Origin: CBDCNP01 sp965222425
Lineage (GTDB): Bacteria; Acidobacteriota; Vicinamibacteria; Marinacidobacterales; DATDRI01
Direction of reading: 5' to 3'
Assembly: GCA_965222425.1 (NCBI GenBank)
Contig: CBDCTW010000011.1
Span: 10,993-74,992 of the forward strand
Length of the DNA stretch: 64,000 bases
Under the pieces are notes generated by a model. It did not search any database and was not told the DNA's origin. It worked only from the letters and a program-made list of their open reading frames with translations. Below, piece after piece: positions 1 to 8,502 of this stretch (position 1 is the stretch's first letter; every line of letters begins with the position of its first letter). A program made the translations under genes and the position numbers.

Positions 1-1
1 T

Positions 2-205
2 GAGATGGTTCGCCTCGTGATGGCTCAGGGAAGGAATGAGTTCGCCTTCTTCCTGAGCTCGAGACTGGGGGAGACGGAGCGGGCCATAGAGTTGCTTCAC
101 GACGCACAGGAGCAGGGTCTAATCCATCCGGGCTGGAAGCACTTTTGTAGGAATTTCTCGAACAGTACGAGGCGGACGAGCGGCGGGCTTCGGGAGATGT
201 ATTGA
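2..205 (+). CDS. C-terminal end of an unrecognised protein, possibly TPR-like (partial)
   Basis: The frame is open from the window edge to a stop at 203-205, so only the 3' end of a gene is visible. The stretch around residues 24-45 (ERAIELLHDAQEQGL) has the periodicity of a TPR-type helix pair, as often found at the C-termini of acidobacterial kinase/TPR proteins. After about residue 45 the sequence looks less protein-like. A neighbouring frame then reads EFLEQYEADERRASG, which hints at a frameshift or a decayed end. It converges with the topoisomerase VI operon. The function cannot be assigned. Confidence 0.3.
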   Translation, partial: EMVRLVMAQGRNEFAFFLSSRLGETERAIELLHDAQEQGLIHPGWKHFCRNFSNSTRRTSGGLREMY

Positions 206-237
206 ATCCCACCAACATTTGTCGTCGTCGCGTCGAA

Positions 238-1389
238 CTAAGGAAGAAATCGGTTCGCCTTCTTCAACTTCCGCGGAAGGTATTCCTCTAGTACGTAGTT
301 TAACCCCCACTTCGCCAGAGCTTGCTGTTCGGCGCGCACACCCATCTTTAATAGCTGGGTGATGGCCTGCGTCCAGGCCGGCTGGCTCTTGAAGAAGGGA
401 TCGTTCTTGAGGGCGTCCTTGGCACGCTTGATGTCGACGTCTTTGAGCGGGTGGGTCGGGAGCTTGTAGTCCCGAATATCCTGAGGCGTCACTCCTAGGT
501 AGCGGGCGTTGGGGACACAGAAGAACTGATTGATGTGGGCGGCGTTTCCGGAGCCCACCTTGAGCGTGCGGTAGATGTTCGAGATGCCGTACGGATCGCA
601 ATCGACGAAGGCGTACACCGGAATCTTCACTTCTTCGGAGAGCTTGCGGATGAAACGGCGGGTGGCGCGCGTCGGCACCCCTCCCATCGAAACCAGAATG
701 CATTTGGCCTTCTGCCAGAACTTGTGGCTCTGCAGTCTTTGAAACATGCCACCCGTCTCGATGGCGAGGACGAACTTGGCATTGGTCTCGAACGATAGAT
801 GTTCCACAGAGCTCGGGATCGAATATGCGCCGGAGCCGAAACGCGTGCAATCGATCCGCTCGACCGCGCCCGTCTCGATATCGGGGTCGTAGACGATGAG
901 CTGACCGGCGACGGCGCCGCCATGCTCGTCAGGAGTGAACCGCAGCTGCTCCCGACTCACCTTGTACATCGAGAACATCGCCTCGATGTCGTCCATGACC
1001 GTATCGGACTCGGTTTGCTCCTGAAAGCCGGCGTCGCCCCAGTTCTTGGATTGGTAGTAGGCGTCTCGTTTGGTAGCGAAGTCGTTGGTCTCGATGAGGT
1101 CTTTGGAGAGAGACATCATACGGAGCGTCTGGGCGAACGTCTTGACGGTGGACACGGTGAGCGTCCGCACCTTCTTCTGTTTTCCGATCTCTAGGTAGCC
1201 GCTCTTCTTGGAATAGCTCACGTTTGAGAGCGAGCGGACGGGGAACTTGAGATCCGGTTTGCCTCGCCGAAGGATTTTTTGATTCGTCTCATCCGCCGTT
1301 TTGGTGATGAGCTTGAGCGTATGCTGATCGAGCCGCTTGTTCTTCCGCTTGACCTCGGCGACGTAGCGTTTGGCCTGGGTGGCTCTCAT
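238..1389 (-). CDS. top6A: DNA topoisomerase VI subunit A (Spo11-like)
   Basis: This is the DNA-cleaving subunit of type IIB topoisomerase VI, an A2B2 enzyme that makes ATP-dependent double-strand breaks for relaxation and decatenation. The 383 residues match the family length. The 5Y-CAP domain holds the KRDAYY motif, with the predicted catalytic tyrosine at about 112. The Toprim domain has the invariant Glu near 211 (AIETGG) and the DxD pair near 263/265 (DCDPYG), which bind Mg2+. The ATG start overlaps the stop of subunit B by 4 nt, so the two are translationally coupled in the order B then A, as in many archaea. The N-terminus is Lys/Arg-rich. Topo VI is common in archaea and plants but sporadic in bacteria. 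Confidence 0.93.
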   Translation of the reverse strand: MRATQAKRYVAEVKRKNKRLDQHTLKLITKTADETNQKILRRGKPDLKFPVRSLSNVSYSKKSGYLEIGKQKKVRTLTVSTVKTFAQTLRMMSLSKDLIETNDFATKRDAYYQSKNWGDAGFQEQTESDTVMDDIEAMFSMYKVSREQLRFTPDEHGGAVAGQLIVYDPDIETGAVERIDCTRFGSGAYSIPSSVEHLSFETNAKFVLAIETGGMFQRLQSHKFWQKAKCILVSMGGVPTRATRRFIRKLSEEVKIPVYAFVDCDPYGISNIYRTLKVGSGNAAHINQFFCVPNARYLGVTPQDIRDYKLPTHPLKDVDIKRAKDALKNDPFFKSQPAWTQAITQLLKMGVRAEQQALAKWGLNYVLEEYLPRKLKKANRFLP

Positions 1390-3290
1390 AACTTGCGACT
1401 CCTCTCTAGCGTGTCGGTGAGCACCTTGACCGTTTTGTCCCGTTGTCTGTCGGTCAAGGCGAGAATATCCTGCAGCGCGATTCCTATTTGCGGGATGTAC
1501 TTTTGGATGTACGCCAGCTTCTTGGTCTCTGCCGCTTCTCGTTTTCGCCGCCGGATGTGAGCACCCAGCTTCCTTCCCACCTCCTGTAGACCCAGACGTA
1601 GCTCTTTGAGTATCTCCGGGTAGTGCGCGATCGCCTCCTTGCTCTCAGAAGTGAAGGGCACCCAGACCGAGGCGATGTGAACGAACAGAACCATGGGTCC
1701 TGTCGGGACGGCGCTCCGCGACTGCTGGAGCCCGTAGTTCCTCCAATCGGTACCTATGACCGCCTTGCTGATGGCGCAGGCCGAGGCCTGGTATTGGAGC
1801 GGCACCCGATTCGCAACACGAAAAACATCGGCAAGCTCTTCCGCCGGCAGGGAGCCTCCGTAAGCGACCCCGACTTCCACCTGGAAGGGATTGCCGCGAT
1901 AGACGCTCGGCGAGCGTGTGCTCGCTTCGTAGAAATCGGCTTCGATTCGCTTCTTCAAGCCGGAGACGATGGCTTCCTCCCCAATGGGGGCGAGGCAATT
2001 GGTGGGGGGAGCCATGATCTTCACTTCTGCGATGGCGCGAAAGATCTTCTCGACATCCACCCGCGAAAGTTTCTTGGGGCGGTTTTCCGGCCGAAGGCCC
2101 GCCTTTTCGATGATCGCGTCGGCTATCTTGGACGACACTCGGGAAAAATCCCCCATGAGAGCCCCTTTTAGGGCCCGTGAGTTGGTTTCCTTGAGCATCT
2201 TGATGAGAACACCCAGCTCGACGCCGTAGGGATGAGGCTGGATGGCGACTGTTTCCCGTGGATGCTCTTTGGTGGCGCGCTCGTAAACCACCACCTCACC
2301 GCCCGGCGGTGTGTACTTGATCGAAGCGTGCGGGTTGGCGATGGCGGTTTGTTCGATGTAGTCGTCGACGGAACGACGGCCTCTTTTGTATGTCGCGGCG
2401 AGCTCGATCTCGACCCGTGTTCCGTGGTCGAGATGCCAGCTCGAGAGCTTCTCGTCCTTGACCACCTCAGGTTGGTTGTGCCGAGTGTCGATGTGCATCT
2501 CGTAATAGTGAGCCGGTTTTCTCTTGCCGGTTCGCGACCAAATGCGAACCGGTTTGCCGGTCGTGAGCTGACCGTACATGGAGGCCGCCGAGATACCGAT
2601 GCCTTGCTGCCCACGGCTTTGCTTCAACGTGTGGAACTTGGATCCGTAGAGTAGCTTGGCGAAGATCTTGGGGATCTGGGCCTTGACGATGCCAGGGCCA
2701 TTGTCCTGGACGGCTATTTGGAACCGGTCCTCGGCCAGAGTCACGATGTTCACCTCGAGATCGGGGAGGATGCCGGCTTCTTCACAGGCGTCGAGCGAAT
2801 TGTCGACGGCTTCTTTGACGGTGGTCAGCAGCGCCTTTTGAGGATTATCGAAGCCCAGGAGGTGACGGTTCCTAGTGAAGAACTCGGATACCGAGATCTC
2901 GCGCTGCTTGGTGGCTAGAGTTTCCGCAGAAACTCGGGGTGGACTCTTGGGTTCTGCTTGCTTCGCCGGTTGCCCAGTCTCGGGTTCCGCCGCCTGAGCG
3001 ACATTCTTTGGCGGAGTCACGAGCTTCAGCGACGATCGCTTTCTTCGCTCCTTGGTAGTGAGCGGCAGCTCGATCTGTTTCGACTTGCCTTTGACGACCC
3101 GCAAGGATCGCTTGGAACCAAGCCTCTTTTTTTTGTTGGGTTTCGATCCTTTTCGCGCCCTCGGGCTCTCTTTGCGTTTTGGCTTGTGCCCTCCCAATGT
3201 GCCTCCTTTGAGATTCACTTCGCGGGGAGATGAAACGCGACCCTTGAGTAAACGTGAATGTGAAAGAGTCATTATAGAGTAAAACCGCAA
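1386..3290 (-). CDS. top6B: DNA topoisomerase VI subunit B
   Basis: This is the ATPase subunit of topoisomerase VI. It has the GHKL fold: the N-box lies around residues 159-166 (KEAVDNSLDA, with catalytic Glu 160 and Mg-binding Asn 164), the G1 box at about 196-200 (DNGPG), and the glycine-rich ATP lid at about 227-236 (GQQGIGIS). The H2TH and transducer domains follow. The conserved core begins only near residue 128. Before it lies an unusual basic extension of about 125 residues, rich in KR, KP and SR. A later start (ATG at 3272, seven codons in) is possible, but much of the extension remains either way. It is first gene of the operon, and its stop overlaps the subunit A start. Confidence 0.92.
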   Translation of the reverse strand: MRFYSIMTLSHSRLLKGRVSSPREVNLKGGTLGGHKPKRKESPRARKGSKPNKKKRLGSKRSLRVVKGKSKQIELPLTTKERRKRSSLKLVTPPKNVAQAAEPETGQPAKQAEPKSPPRVSAETLATKQREISVSEFFTRNRHLLGFDNPQKALLTTVKEAVDNSLDACEEAGILPDLEVNIVTLAEDRFQIAVQDNGPGIVKAQIPKIFAKLLYGSKFHTLKQSRGQQGIGISAASMYGQLTTGKPVRIWSRTGKRKPAHYYEMHIDTRHNQPEVVKDEKLSSWHLDHGTRVEIELAATYKRGRRSVDDYIEQTAIANPHASIKYTPPGGEVVVYERATKEHPRETVAIQPHPYGVELGVLIKMLKETNSRALKGALMGDFSRVSSKIADAIIEKAGLRPENRPKKLSRVDVEKIFRAIAEVKIMAPPTNCLAPIGEEAIVSGLKKRIEADFYEASTRSPSVYRGNPFQVEVGVAYGGSLPAEELADVFRVANRVPLQYQASACAISKAVIGTDWRNYGLQQSRSAVPTGPMVLFVHIASVWVPFTSESKEAIAHYPEILKELRLGLQEVGRKLGAHIRRRKREAAETKKLAYIQKYIPQIGIALQDILALTDRQRDKTVKVLTDTLERSRKL

Positions 3291-3339
3291 CGCGTGACAG
3301 CGTTTTGACCGGTCGGGAGTCGATTGCTACCCTTGGAGC

Positions 3340-4722
3340 ATGGCGAAGAAGCTATTCATCGTAGTCGTCGCGATCCTCGTTGTCGCCGTCGCCATTTTGT
3401 TCTTCGTCGATTTCGATTCTCCCGAGCTCGGGAACGCGGTGCTCGAAAAGGCGAACGAGGCTACCGGTGCCAATCTCTCGGTCGAGAGCTTTCGCCTGAA
3501 TCTGATCCGTGGTCTGGAATTGGAAGGGGTCGAATCGACCAGTTCCTTTCCAGGTATCGTCGTGAATGCACGGATCGACAAACTGGTGTTGAGACACCGC
3601 CTGCTCCCATTGTTGTCCGGACGGGTGGCAGTGGATCGGGTCCTTCTCAGACGCCCCGAAGTGGAGCTGGTCGAACGGCGTGCGAAAAGCAAGAAGAACT
3701 CTGGTAAACGTGGCAAGCCAAAGAAGAAACGCGAAGCCGAGTCTTCGGATGCAAGCGGTACTGCCGGCCAGCCCCCTGCCAAGGAAGCCGAGAAGAGTGT
3801 CGGAGGGCTCGCTCTCGAGATCTCCGAGATCCGTATCGAGGATGGATCGATCCGCAAGGGATCCGTTTCCCCCTTTTCTGTTGACGGGCTCGACCTGGCA
3901 CTTCGTGATCTATCCTTCAACCCTCGAGCGCTCTCACTCCTTCATGGGATCAGCGCCGTGGGTTCGCTTGGTCTAGACGGGCTCACCGTGGACGAAACGG
4001 AGGTGCGTGAGGTCCGTGGCGAGCTCACGCTCGACCAGGGGCTTCTGGAAGGAAAGGACTTCACTTTCGTCACCGAGCAGGGTACGTTTCACGCCCAATT
4101 GAGGGTGGACTTCAATCGAATCCCGTTCACGTACACACTCTCGCTACGTGGGGATCCGATCGACGTGAACGCCATTGCTCGATCGAAAGAAGGGGGCTTC
4201 GGCGCCGGACTCTTCGAGCTCGAAGCGGAGGGCTACGGGACGGGTTCCAAGGACATGAGGGGGAAAGGGGTACTTCACCTCGACGAGGGGAAGCTGCCTT
4301 CTACATCGGTACTGGCGGCGCTGGAAAAGTTGCTGGCGCGCGGCACGTCGCTAGTGGGTTCTCGCTACCAGGCGACCGACGCGGTGTTTCGCATCGAGAA
4401 GAATCAGTTGATACTCGAGCGATTCCGATTGGAGACGCCCCAAGCGAGGCTCGACCTCGAGGGGATAGTCCACCTCGACGGTCCATTGGCTCTAAAACTG
4501 GTGCTGCGGACCCCTCGCCAAGGCCTGGTCATCAAAGAAGTTCCCGACGAGGTGCTCGACGCCCTGACCGACGACGAGGGTTGGGTTGCTATCCCTCTCC
4601 GGATCACGGGAACTCGGGATGAGCCCAAGGTCTTGCCAGACGCGAAATCGCTCTTGACCGGGAGCGGCTCCCAAAAACTCATCGAACGAGGTGTCAAGGA
4701 GTTCCTCGACAAGAAGTTCTAG
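3340..4722 (+). CDS. AsmA-like envelope protein
   Basis: This 460-residue protein has one N-terminal membrane anchor (about residues 4-24, hydrophobic IVVVAILVVAVAILFF). A long beta-rich body follows, of the AsmA/DUF748 kind: repeated short strands, a VESFRLNLIRGLELEGV segment early on, and HLDGPLALKLVLRTP near the C-terminus. A Lys-rich low-complexity linker lies around 110-130. AsmA-family proteins sit in the cell envelope and are linked to outer-membrane assembly and lipid transport; the substrate here is unknown. The gene is divergent from the topoisomerase VI operon. Its stop overlaps the end of the convergent glycosyltransferase gene by 4 nt. Family assignment rests on architecture rather than on catalytic residues. 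Confidence 0.6.
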   Translation: MAKKLFIVVVAILVVAVAILFFVDFDSPELGNAVLEKANEATGANLSVESFRLNLIRGLELEGVESTSSFPGIVVNARIDKLVLRHRLLPLLSGRVAVDRVLLRRPEVELVERRAKSKKNSGKRGKPKKKREAESSDASGTAGQPPAKEAEKSVGGLALEISEIRIEDGSIRKGSVSPFSVDGLDLALRDLSFNPRALSLLHGISAVGSLGLDGLTVDETEVREVRGELTLDQGLLEGKDFTFVTEQGTFHAQLRVDFNRIPFTYTLSLRGDPIDVNAIARSKEGGFGAGLFELEAEGYGTGSKDMRGKGVLHLDEGKLPSTSVLAALEKLLARGTSLVGSRYQATDAVFRIEKNQLILERFRLETPQARLDLEGIVHLDGPLALKLVLRTPRQGLVIKEVPDEVLDALTDDEGWVAIPLRITGTRDEPKVLPDAKSLLTGSGSQKLIERGVKEFLDKKF

Positions 4723-5627
4723 TCTTGGTGGGGAGCTCGGTCGCTGGTGGCTACCGGGGGAGGCTGGAACCGCAGAAAAGCGATTTGCTCCGAGAGGAGT
4801 CCGAACAAGAAGAGCACTGCCGAAACGGTGAGAAGTAGCACCGAGGTATCGGTCACGTGCACTTCGGTGATAATGGTGTAGACGAGATACCCAAGACCGA
4901 GAACGAAGAATGTTGCCGCAATAGGGAGGAAGATTCGCAACGGACTGAAGAGTGTAATCATGCGCAGGATGATGACCAAGAACCGCGCACCTTCCCGCCA
5001 GGGCCTCATCTTGCTGTGAGAGTCGGCGGTGCGTTTCCTGCCCTTGATGGGGACGAAGCGAAGGTTGTATCCGGCTCTTACGAACGCCAGGGTGCTCGTT
5101 GTGGGGTAACTGAAACCGTTTGGTAGCAGGTGTAAGAATTCTCGCAAGCGATTTCGTCGCGCGGCGCGAAAGCCCGATGTGAGATCCGGGATCTTGCGCC
5201 CGCACAGATAAGACGCGAGCCGGGCCAACACGAGATTCCCCAGCCCCCGTGAGACGTTGGCCTGGGCACTCCAGTCGCGAGCGCCCACGACCAGATCGTA
5301 CTCTCCAAGCGGCTCGATAAGCTTCCGAATGTCTTCTGGGTCGTGTTGGCCATCGCCGTCCATGAGAAGAACCAGCTCACCCTTCGCCTCTCGAATGGCG
5401 GACTTCACCGCTGCGCCGTTTCCTTTGTTGTACGGGTGACGGATGACCCTTGCGCCGGCTGCCTTTGCCGCTTCGGCCGTACCATCACTGGAACCATCGT
5501 CGATGACGACGACTTCGAGCCAGTTACCCGCCGCCTTCACTTTTTCGATGAGAGCCCCGATGGCGCCCTGCTCGTTGAAAGCCGGGATCAGAACACTGAT
5601 CCTCTCGGGCTCCGCCCTGTCAGTCAT
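4719..5627 (-). CDS. Family 2 glycosyltransferase (polyprenyl-phosphate sugar synthase type)
   Basis: The 302-residue protein has an N-terminal GT-A domain: LIPAFNEQGAI near the start, the nucleotide-sugar VVIDDGSSDGT motif, and a DGDGQHDPEDI metal-binding motif around residue 90. Two C-terminal membrane segments follow (about 228-250 and 262-282). This layout fits dolichol/undecaprenyl-phosphate mannose or glucose synthases, which charge a lipid carrier at the inner face of the membrane. It is the last gene of an operon with a second GT2 gene, one base away, and the YchF-like gene. The donor sugar cannot be read from the sequence. The polytopic mannosyltransferase-like protein at 40594-41889 could use such a lipid-linked sugar, but that is inference. 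Confidence 0.82.
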   Translation of the reverse strand: MTDRAEPERISVLIPAFNEQGAIGALIEKVKAAGNWLEVVVIDDGSSDGTAEAAKAAGARVIRHPYNKGNGAAVKSAIREAKGELVLLMDGDGQHDPEDIRKLIEPLGEYDLVVGARDWSAQANVSRGLGNLVLARLASYLCGRKIPDLTSGFRAARRNRLREFLHLLPNGFSYPTTSTLAFVRAGYNLRFVPIKGRKRTADSHSKMRPWREGARFLVIILRMITLFSPLRIFLPIAATFFVLGLGYLVYTIITEVHVTDTSVLLLTVSAVLFLFGLLSEQIAFLRFQPPPVATSDRAPHQD

Positions 5628-5628
5628 G

Positions 5629-6624
5629 TCAGTTGCTTTTCCTCGTGGCGTGCTCGGGCGCGGAGGATTTCTCGGCGTTGGCGGAAGCCACTTGGTCTTC
5701 CAGGCGGCGTTGGCGATAGAGGACCTCTTCGAGGAGCCGTCTCACCGAGCCCATGATGTCCGCGACGAGGCCGATGAGGACGATCTGAAAACCGACGATC
5801 AGCAAGACCCCCGCGGCGATCACCGACTGCACGTGACCGCGACCCTCTCCGATCCAAACGAAGTAGCCATAGCGAGCAGAAAGGAGCAGGCCGGCGGCCA
5901 AGAAAACCGCACCGATGTAGCTGAAGATCTTGAGCGGCTCGTACATCGCGTAGATCCGCACGATGGTCGCGGCGGAGCGCTTGACGTAGTTCCAATTATT
6001 GGAGATGAGTCGACTGGGTCGCGTTGGTCGCGGCGTAATGGGTATCTGCGCGATGGCCATTCGTTTTTTGCCCGCTTGAATGATGGTCTCGAGCGTGTAG
6101 GTGTAATCGGAAATCACGTTCAGTCGCTGCGCCGCATTTCGGGAGAAGGCTCGGAACCCGCTCGTCGTGTCGGTAACTTTGGTGCCCGATACTTGCCGCA
6201 CCACCCAGCTGCCGATGGCTTGGAGTTTCTTCTTGGTGAAGGAGAAGTGGTCTACGCTTCCTACTTGGCGGTCTCCGATAACCATTTCCGCCCGGCCTTC
6301 GAGAATGGGCGCGATCAACCTCGGGATCTCGGCGCCCGGGTACTGATTGTCTCCATCGGTATTGACGATGATGTCCGCTCCCAAGCGGAGGGAGGTATCG
6401 ATTCCGGCCTTGAAGGTGGCGGCGAGGCCTCGGGTTCGCTCGAAGTGTAAGACGTGGTCTGCGCCATGCTGCGTGGCGACTTCCGGCGAGCCGTCGGTGG
6501 AGCCGTCGTCGACGAGCAGGATTTTGACCTCATCCACTCCGTCGATGCGCCGCGGAATCTCGGCGAGGGTCATGGGAAGCGAGTCGGCTTCGTTCAGGCA
6601 CGGGATTTGGACGATTAGCTTCAT
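5629..6624 (-). CDS. Family 2 glycosyltransferase, membrane-anchored
   Basis: The 331-residue GT2 enzyme carries IPCLNEADSLPMTL, the LLVDDGSTDGS nucleotide-binding motif and NTDGDNQYPG (the DxD region). Two C-terminal membrane segments lie at about 235-257 and 270-295. A charged tail (EEVLYRQRRLEDQVASAN) is likely coiled-coil and cytoplasmic. Predicted role: transfer of a sugar from a nucleotide donor to a lipid carrier or glycan at the inner membrane. It sits 15 nt after the YchF-like gene and one base before the second GT2 gene, so the three are probably co-transcribed. The two GT2 proteins share architecture but differ clearly in sequence, so they are unlikely to be a recent duplication. 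Confidence 0.82.
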   Translation of the reverse strand: MKLIVQIPCLNEADSLPMTLAEIPRRIDGVDEVKILLVDDGSTDGSPEVATQHGADHVLHFERTRGLAATFKAGIDTSLRLGADIIVNTDGDNQYPGAEIPRLIAPILEGRAEMVIGDRQVGSVDHFSFTKKKLQAIGSWVVRQVSGTKVTDTTSGFRAFSRNAAQRLNVISDYTYTLETIIQAGKKRMAIAQIPITPRPTRPSRLISNNWNYVKRSAATIVRIYAMYEPLKIFSYIGAVFLAAGLLLSARYGYFVWIGEGRGHVQSVIAAGVLLIVGFQIVLIGLVADIMGSVRRLLEEVLYRQRRLEDQVASANAEKSSAPEHATRKSN

Positions 6625-6639
6625 GATGGTTCTACTAAT

Positions 6640-7701
6640 CTACACGTTGAAGCGGAAGATGACCACATCGCCGTCCGCCAACGGATAGTCTTTGCCTTCC
6701 AATCGGAGGGTCCCTTTGTCCCGGCACGCGTTCCAGGTGCCTGCTTCCGCCAGTACTTCGTAGGCTATGACCTCGGCCCGGATGAAGCCTCGCTCCATGT
6801 CGCTATGGATCGCGCCCGCTGCCGCCGCCGCGGGTGTGCCGCGGGCAATGACCCACGCTTGCGACTCTTTTTCACTGGTCGTGTAAAAGGTGATCATTCC
6901 CAGCAGCTCGAAGGCGGCCGACACGATCCGCTGGATCGGGTCCTCGGCCAATCCCCAGCTCTCGCGGAAAGCTCGCGCATCCTCGGGAGAGAGCTCTGCC
7001 ATCTCTGCTTCGATCTTTGCCGAGGCATAGGCCAAGCGAACCTCGGGCGCTTCTACCCAGCGACTGAGCCCCAGTTTTTCAGGCAACTCGTCCCGCGCCG
7101 CAGCGTCGTCCTCACCGCCGTTCAAGAGCAGCAGAAGTGGTTTTGCGGTGAGCAACGCATAGCCACGTAATCGAGTCTGATCCTCTTCGGAAAGAATGCC
7201 CCGTAAAGGAGTGCCATCTGCCAGACTCGTCCTCGCGCGCTCGAGGGCTTCCTGCTCCTGCCGATCGACTTTCTTCCCTTTCCCAAAATCGGATTGCAGT
7301 CGCTCCAGTCTCTTCTCCACCAATGCCAAATCGGCGAGCGTGAGCTCGAGCTCCACCATTTCGATATCGCGAGCCGGGTCCACCGAACCTTCGAGGTGAG
7401 CCACGGACGGGTCCTCGAAGGCGCGAACGACGTGAACCAGCACATCGACCGAGCGTAAAGCGGGTAGGTCTAGCTTTTCCTGTGATTCGCCTTTGACCAG
7501 GCCAGGAATCAATAAAAATTGGATCGTCGCCGGCGTGATCTTCCGAGAGTTATGGAGCCGGTTCAGCTCATCGAGCCGCTCATCGGGGATCTTGAGAACC
7601 CCGAGCTGGGCCTCCCGACCCGAGCCGCCCGCCACCTGCGTCAGGAGGGAGAAGAGGGTTCGACGGCCGGAGCCCGCAAGACCGAGAATACCCGCTTTCA
7701 T
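6640..7701 (-). CDS. YchF/Obg-type protein with a degenerate nucleotide-binding site
   Basis: At 353 residues it aligns end to end with the YchF family. Shared features include a GxLG start, LVKG after the G3 region, DIEMVELELTLADLALVEKRLERL in the middle, and a C-terminal TGS-like domain ending EGKDYPLADGDVVIFRFNV. The nucleotide site is altered. The P-loop at residues 7-15 reads GLAGSGRRT where the family has GLPNVGKST, so the invariant Lys becomes Arg and the next Ser becomes Arg. The G3 Asp is replaced (FLLIPGLVKG instead of FVDIAGLVKG). YchF normally binds ATP and ribosomes. This protein has probably lost hydrolysis and may act as a binding or scaffold paralogue. It is first gene of the operon with two GT2 genes. 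Confidence 0.8.
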   Translation of the reverse strand: MKAGILGLAGSGRRTLFSLLTQVAGGSGREAQLGVLKIPDERLDELNRLHNSRKITPATIQFLLIPGLVKGESQEKLDLPALRSVDVLVHVVRAFEDPSVAHLEGSVDPARDIEMVELELTLADLALVEKRLERLQSDFGKGKKVDRQEQEALERARTSLADGTPLRGILSEEDQTRLRGYALLTAKPLLLLLNGGEDDAAARDELPEKLGLSRWVEAPEVRLAYASAKIEAEMAELSPEDARAFRESWGLAEDPIQRIVSAAFELLGMITFYTTSEKESQAWVIARGTPAAAAAGAIHSDMERGFIRAEVIAYEVLAEAGTWNACRDKGTLRLEGKDYPLADGDVVIFRFNV

Positions 7702-7928
7702 GAGGGAGAATCTTACTATGAGCCCTCAGCCAGCGCGCAGTCGCTTGCCGACGGAGCGCGAGGTCCGGGGTTCAGATCGTGCCGGCCGCCAAAACAGGTC
7801 AGTGCTGCTATCGACTTCGCCGGGCGGCGGGGGGGCCCCAGACCACTAATAGATTTTCCCGAGCTGCCCCCCCCAACACTTTGTCGTAGGGAATTCCCCA
7901 TATCGCTGTAACCCCTTGTAATTAAAGC
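7702..7928. other. Intergenic stretch before the dcw promoter, no gene seen
   Basis: These bases separate the divergent YchF-like operon from the dcw promoter. Short frames exist on both strands, but none has a plausible protein composition or ribosome binding site. There are G- and C-runs near 7825-7875. No RNA gene or repeat was recognised. Confidence 0.5.
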
Positions 7929-7958
7929 TTGACAAGACAGGTGTGCCTAGCTTACGAT
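7929..7958 (+). promoter_or_regulatory. Sigma70-like promoter of the dcw cluster
   Basis: A perfect TTGACA -35 box (7929-7934) is followed after 18 bases by TACGAT (7953-7958), which matches four of six bases of TATAAT. It lies 100-130 bases before mraZ and immediately before the MraZ-box repeats. That is the expected arrangement for the autoregulated promoter of a division and cell-wall operon. Confidence 0.6.
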
Positions 7959-7963
7959 TTCGA

Positions 7964-7993
7964 GTGGAGTAAAGTAGAGTAAAGTGGTCTAGA
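7964..7993 (+). promoter_or_regulatory. Three direct 10-bp repeats, putative MraZ operator
   Basis: GTGGAGTAAA (7964-7973), GTAGAGTAAA (7974-7983) and GTGGTCTAGA (7984-7993) follow one another with an exact 10-bp period. Known MraZ boxes are short G/T-rich direct repeats (TGGGN or GTGG[A/T]G type) spaced about one helical turn and bound by the MraZ ring. Position just after the promoter and before mraZ makes autoregulation the likely role. The operator identity is inferred from pattern and place. Confidence 0.65.
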
Positions 7994-8061
7994 GGTCTCT
8001 ATCTGGTCAAGATTGTACTCCGATTCTTGGCAGAATGTAACCTCGGTATTGGGAGGTCTCG

Positions 8062-8502
8062 GTGCTTCGGGGAAATCATCCGGCCCGTGTCGATGACAAG
8101 GGTCGGATAAAGATACCCAACGGGTTTCTTCAGCTTCTGGAGGCGAACTTCGGGGTAGAGGTGTTTATCACCAGCCTCAGAGGCGACCATGTGCGCGTAT
8201 ATCCCATGGAAGTGTGGATCGAACTGGAGCGAAAGCTGGAAGCGATACCCGGATCGCACCCTTCGAAGGCGCGCTTCCTCGATCGCGTACATTTTTTCGG
8301 ACAGGCGACGTCACGAGACAGGCAAGGCAGACTGCTTATCCCAGCCCTATTGCGGGAGACGGCCGACATGAAGGGCCCGGTCGACGTGCTGGGCAAGTAC
8401 AACCTTCTCGAGATTTGGAACCACGAGCGGCTCTTGGAAAAGATGAAGAACGACCCGCTGACGGAAGACGACGGCCATCGATTGGCGGAGTTCGGAATCT
8501 AG
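8062..8502 (+). CDS. mraZ: Transcriptional regulator MraZ
   Basis: MraZ is the first gene of most dcw clusters. It is a ring-forming DNA-binding protein that represses its own operon and can modulate RsmH. The 146 residues contain two SpoVT/AbrB-like halves: GNHPARVDDKGRIKIP at the start and ATSRDRQGRLLIPALLRE around 85-103, each with the DxxGRxxIP signature. Translation starts at a GTG behind a clear GGGAGG site (8051-8056). Three MraZ-box-like repeats lie upstream. The stop at 8502 directly abuts the annotated rsmH start. Confidence 0.93.
   Translation: MLRGNHPARVDDKGRIKIPNGFLQLLEANFGVEVFITSLRGDHVRVYPMEVWIELERKLEAIPGSHPSKARFLDRVHFFGQATSRDRQGRLLIPALLRETADMKGPVDVLGKYNLLEIWNHERLLEKMKNDPLTEDDGHRLAEFGI

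Noticed and set aside
238..3290. Archaeal origin of the contig because of topoisomerase VI
   Set aside because: A full dcw cluster, RpoD and DnaG follow on the same contig, and all are bacterial.
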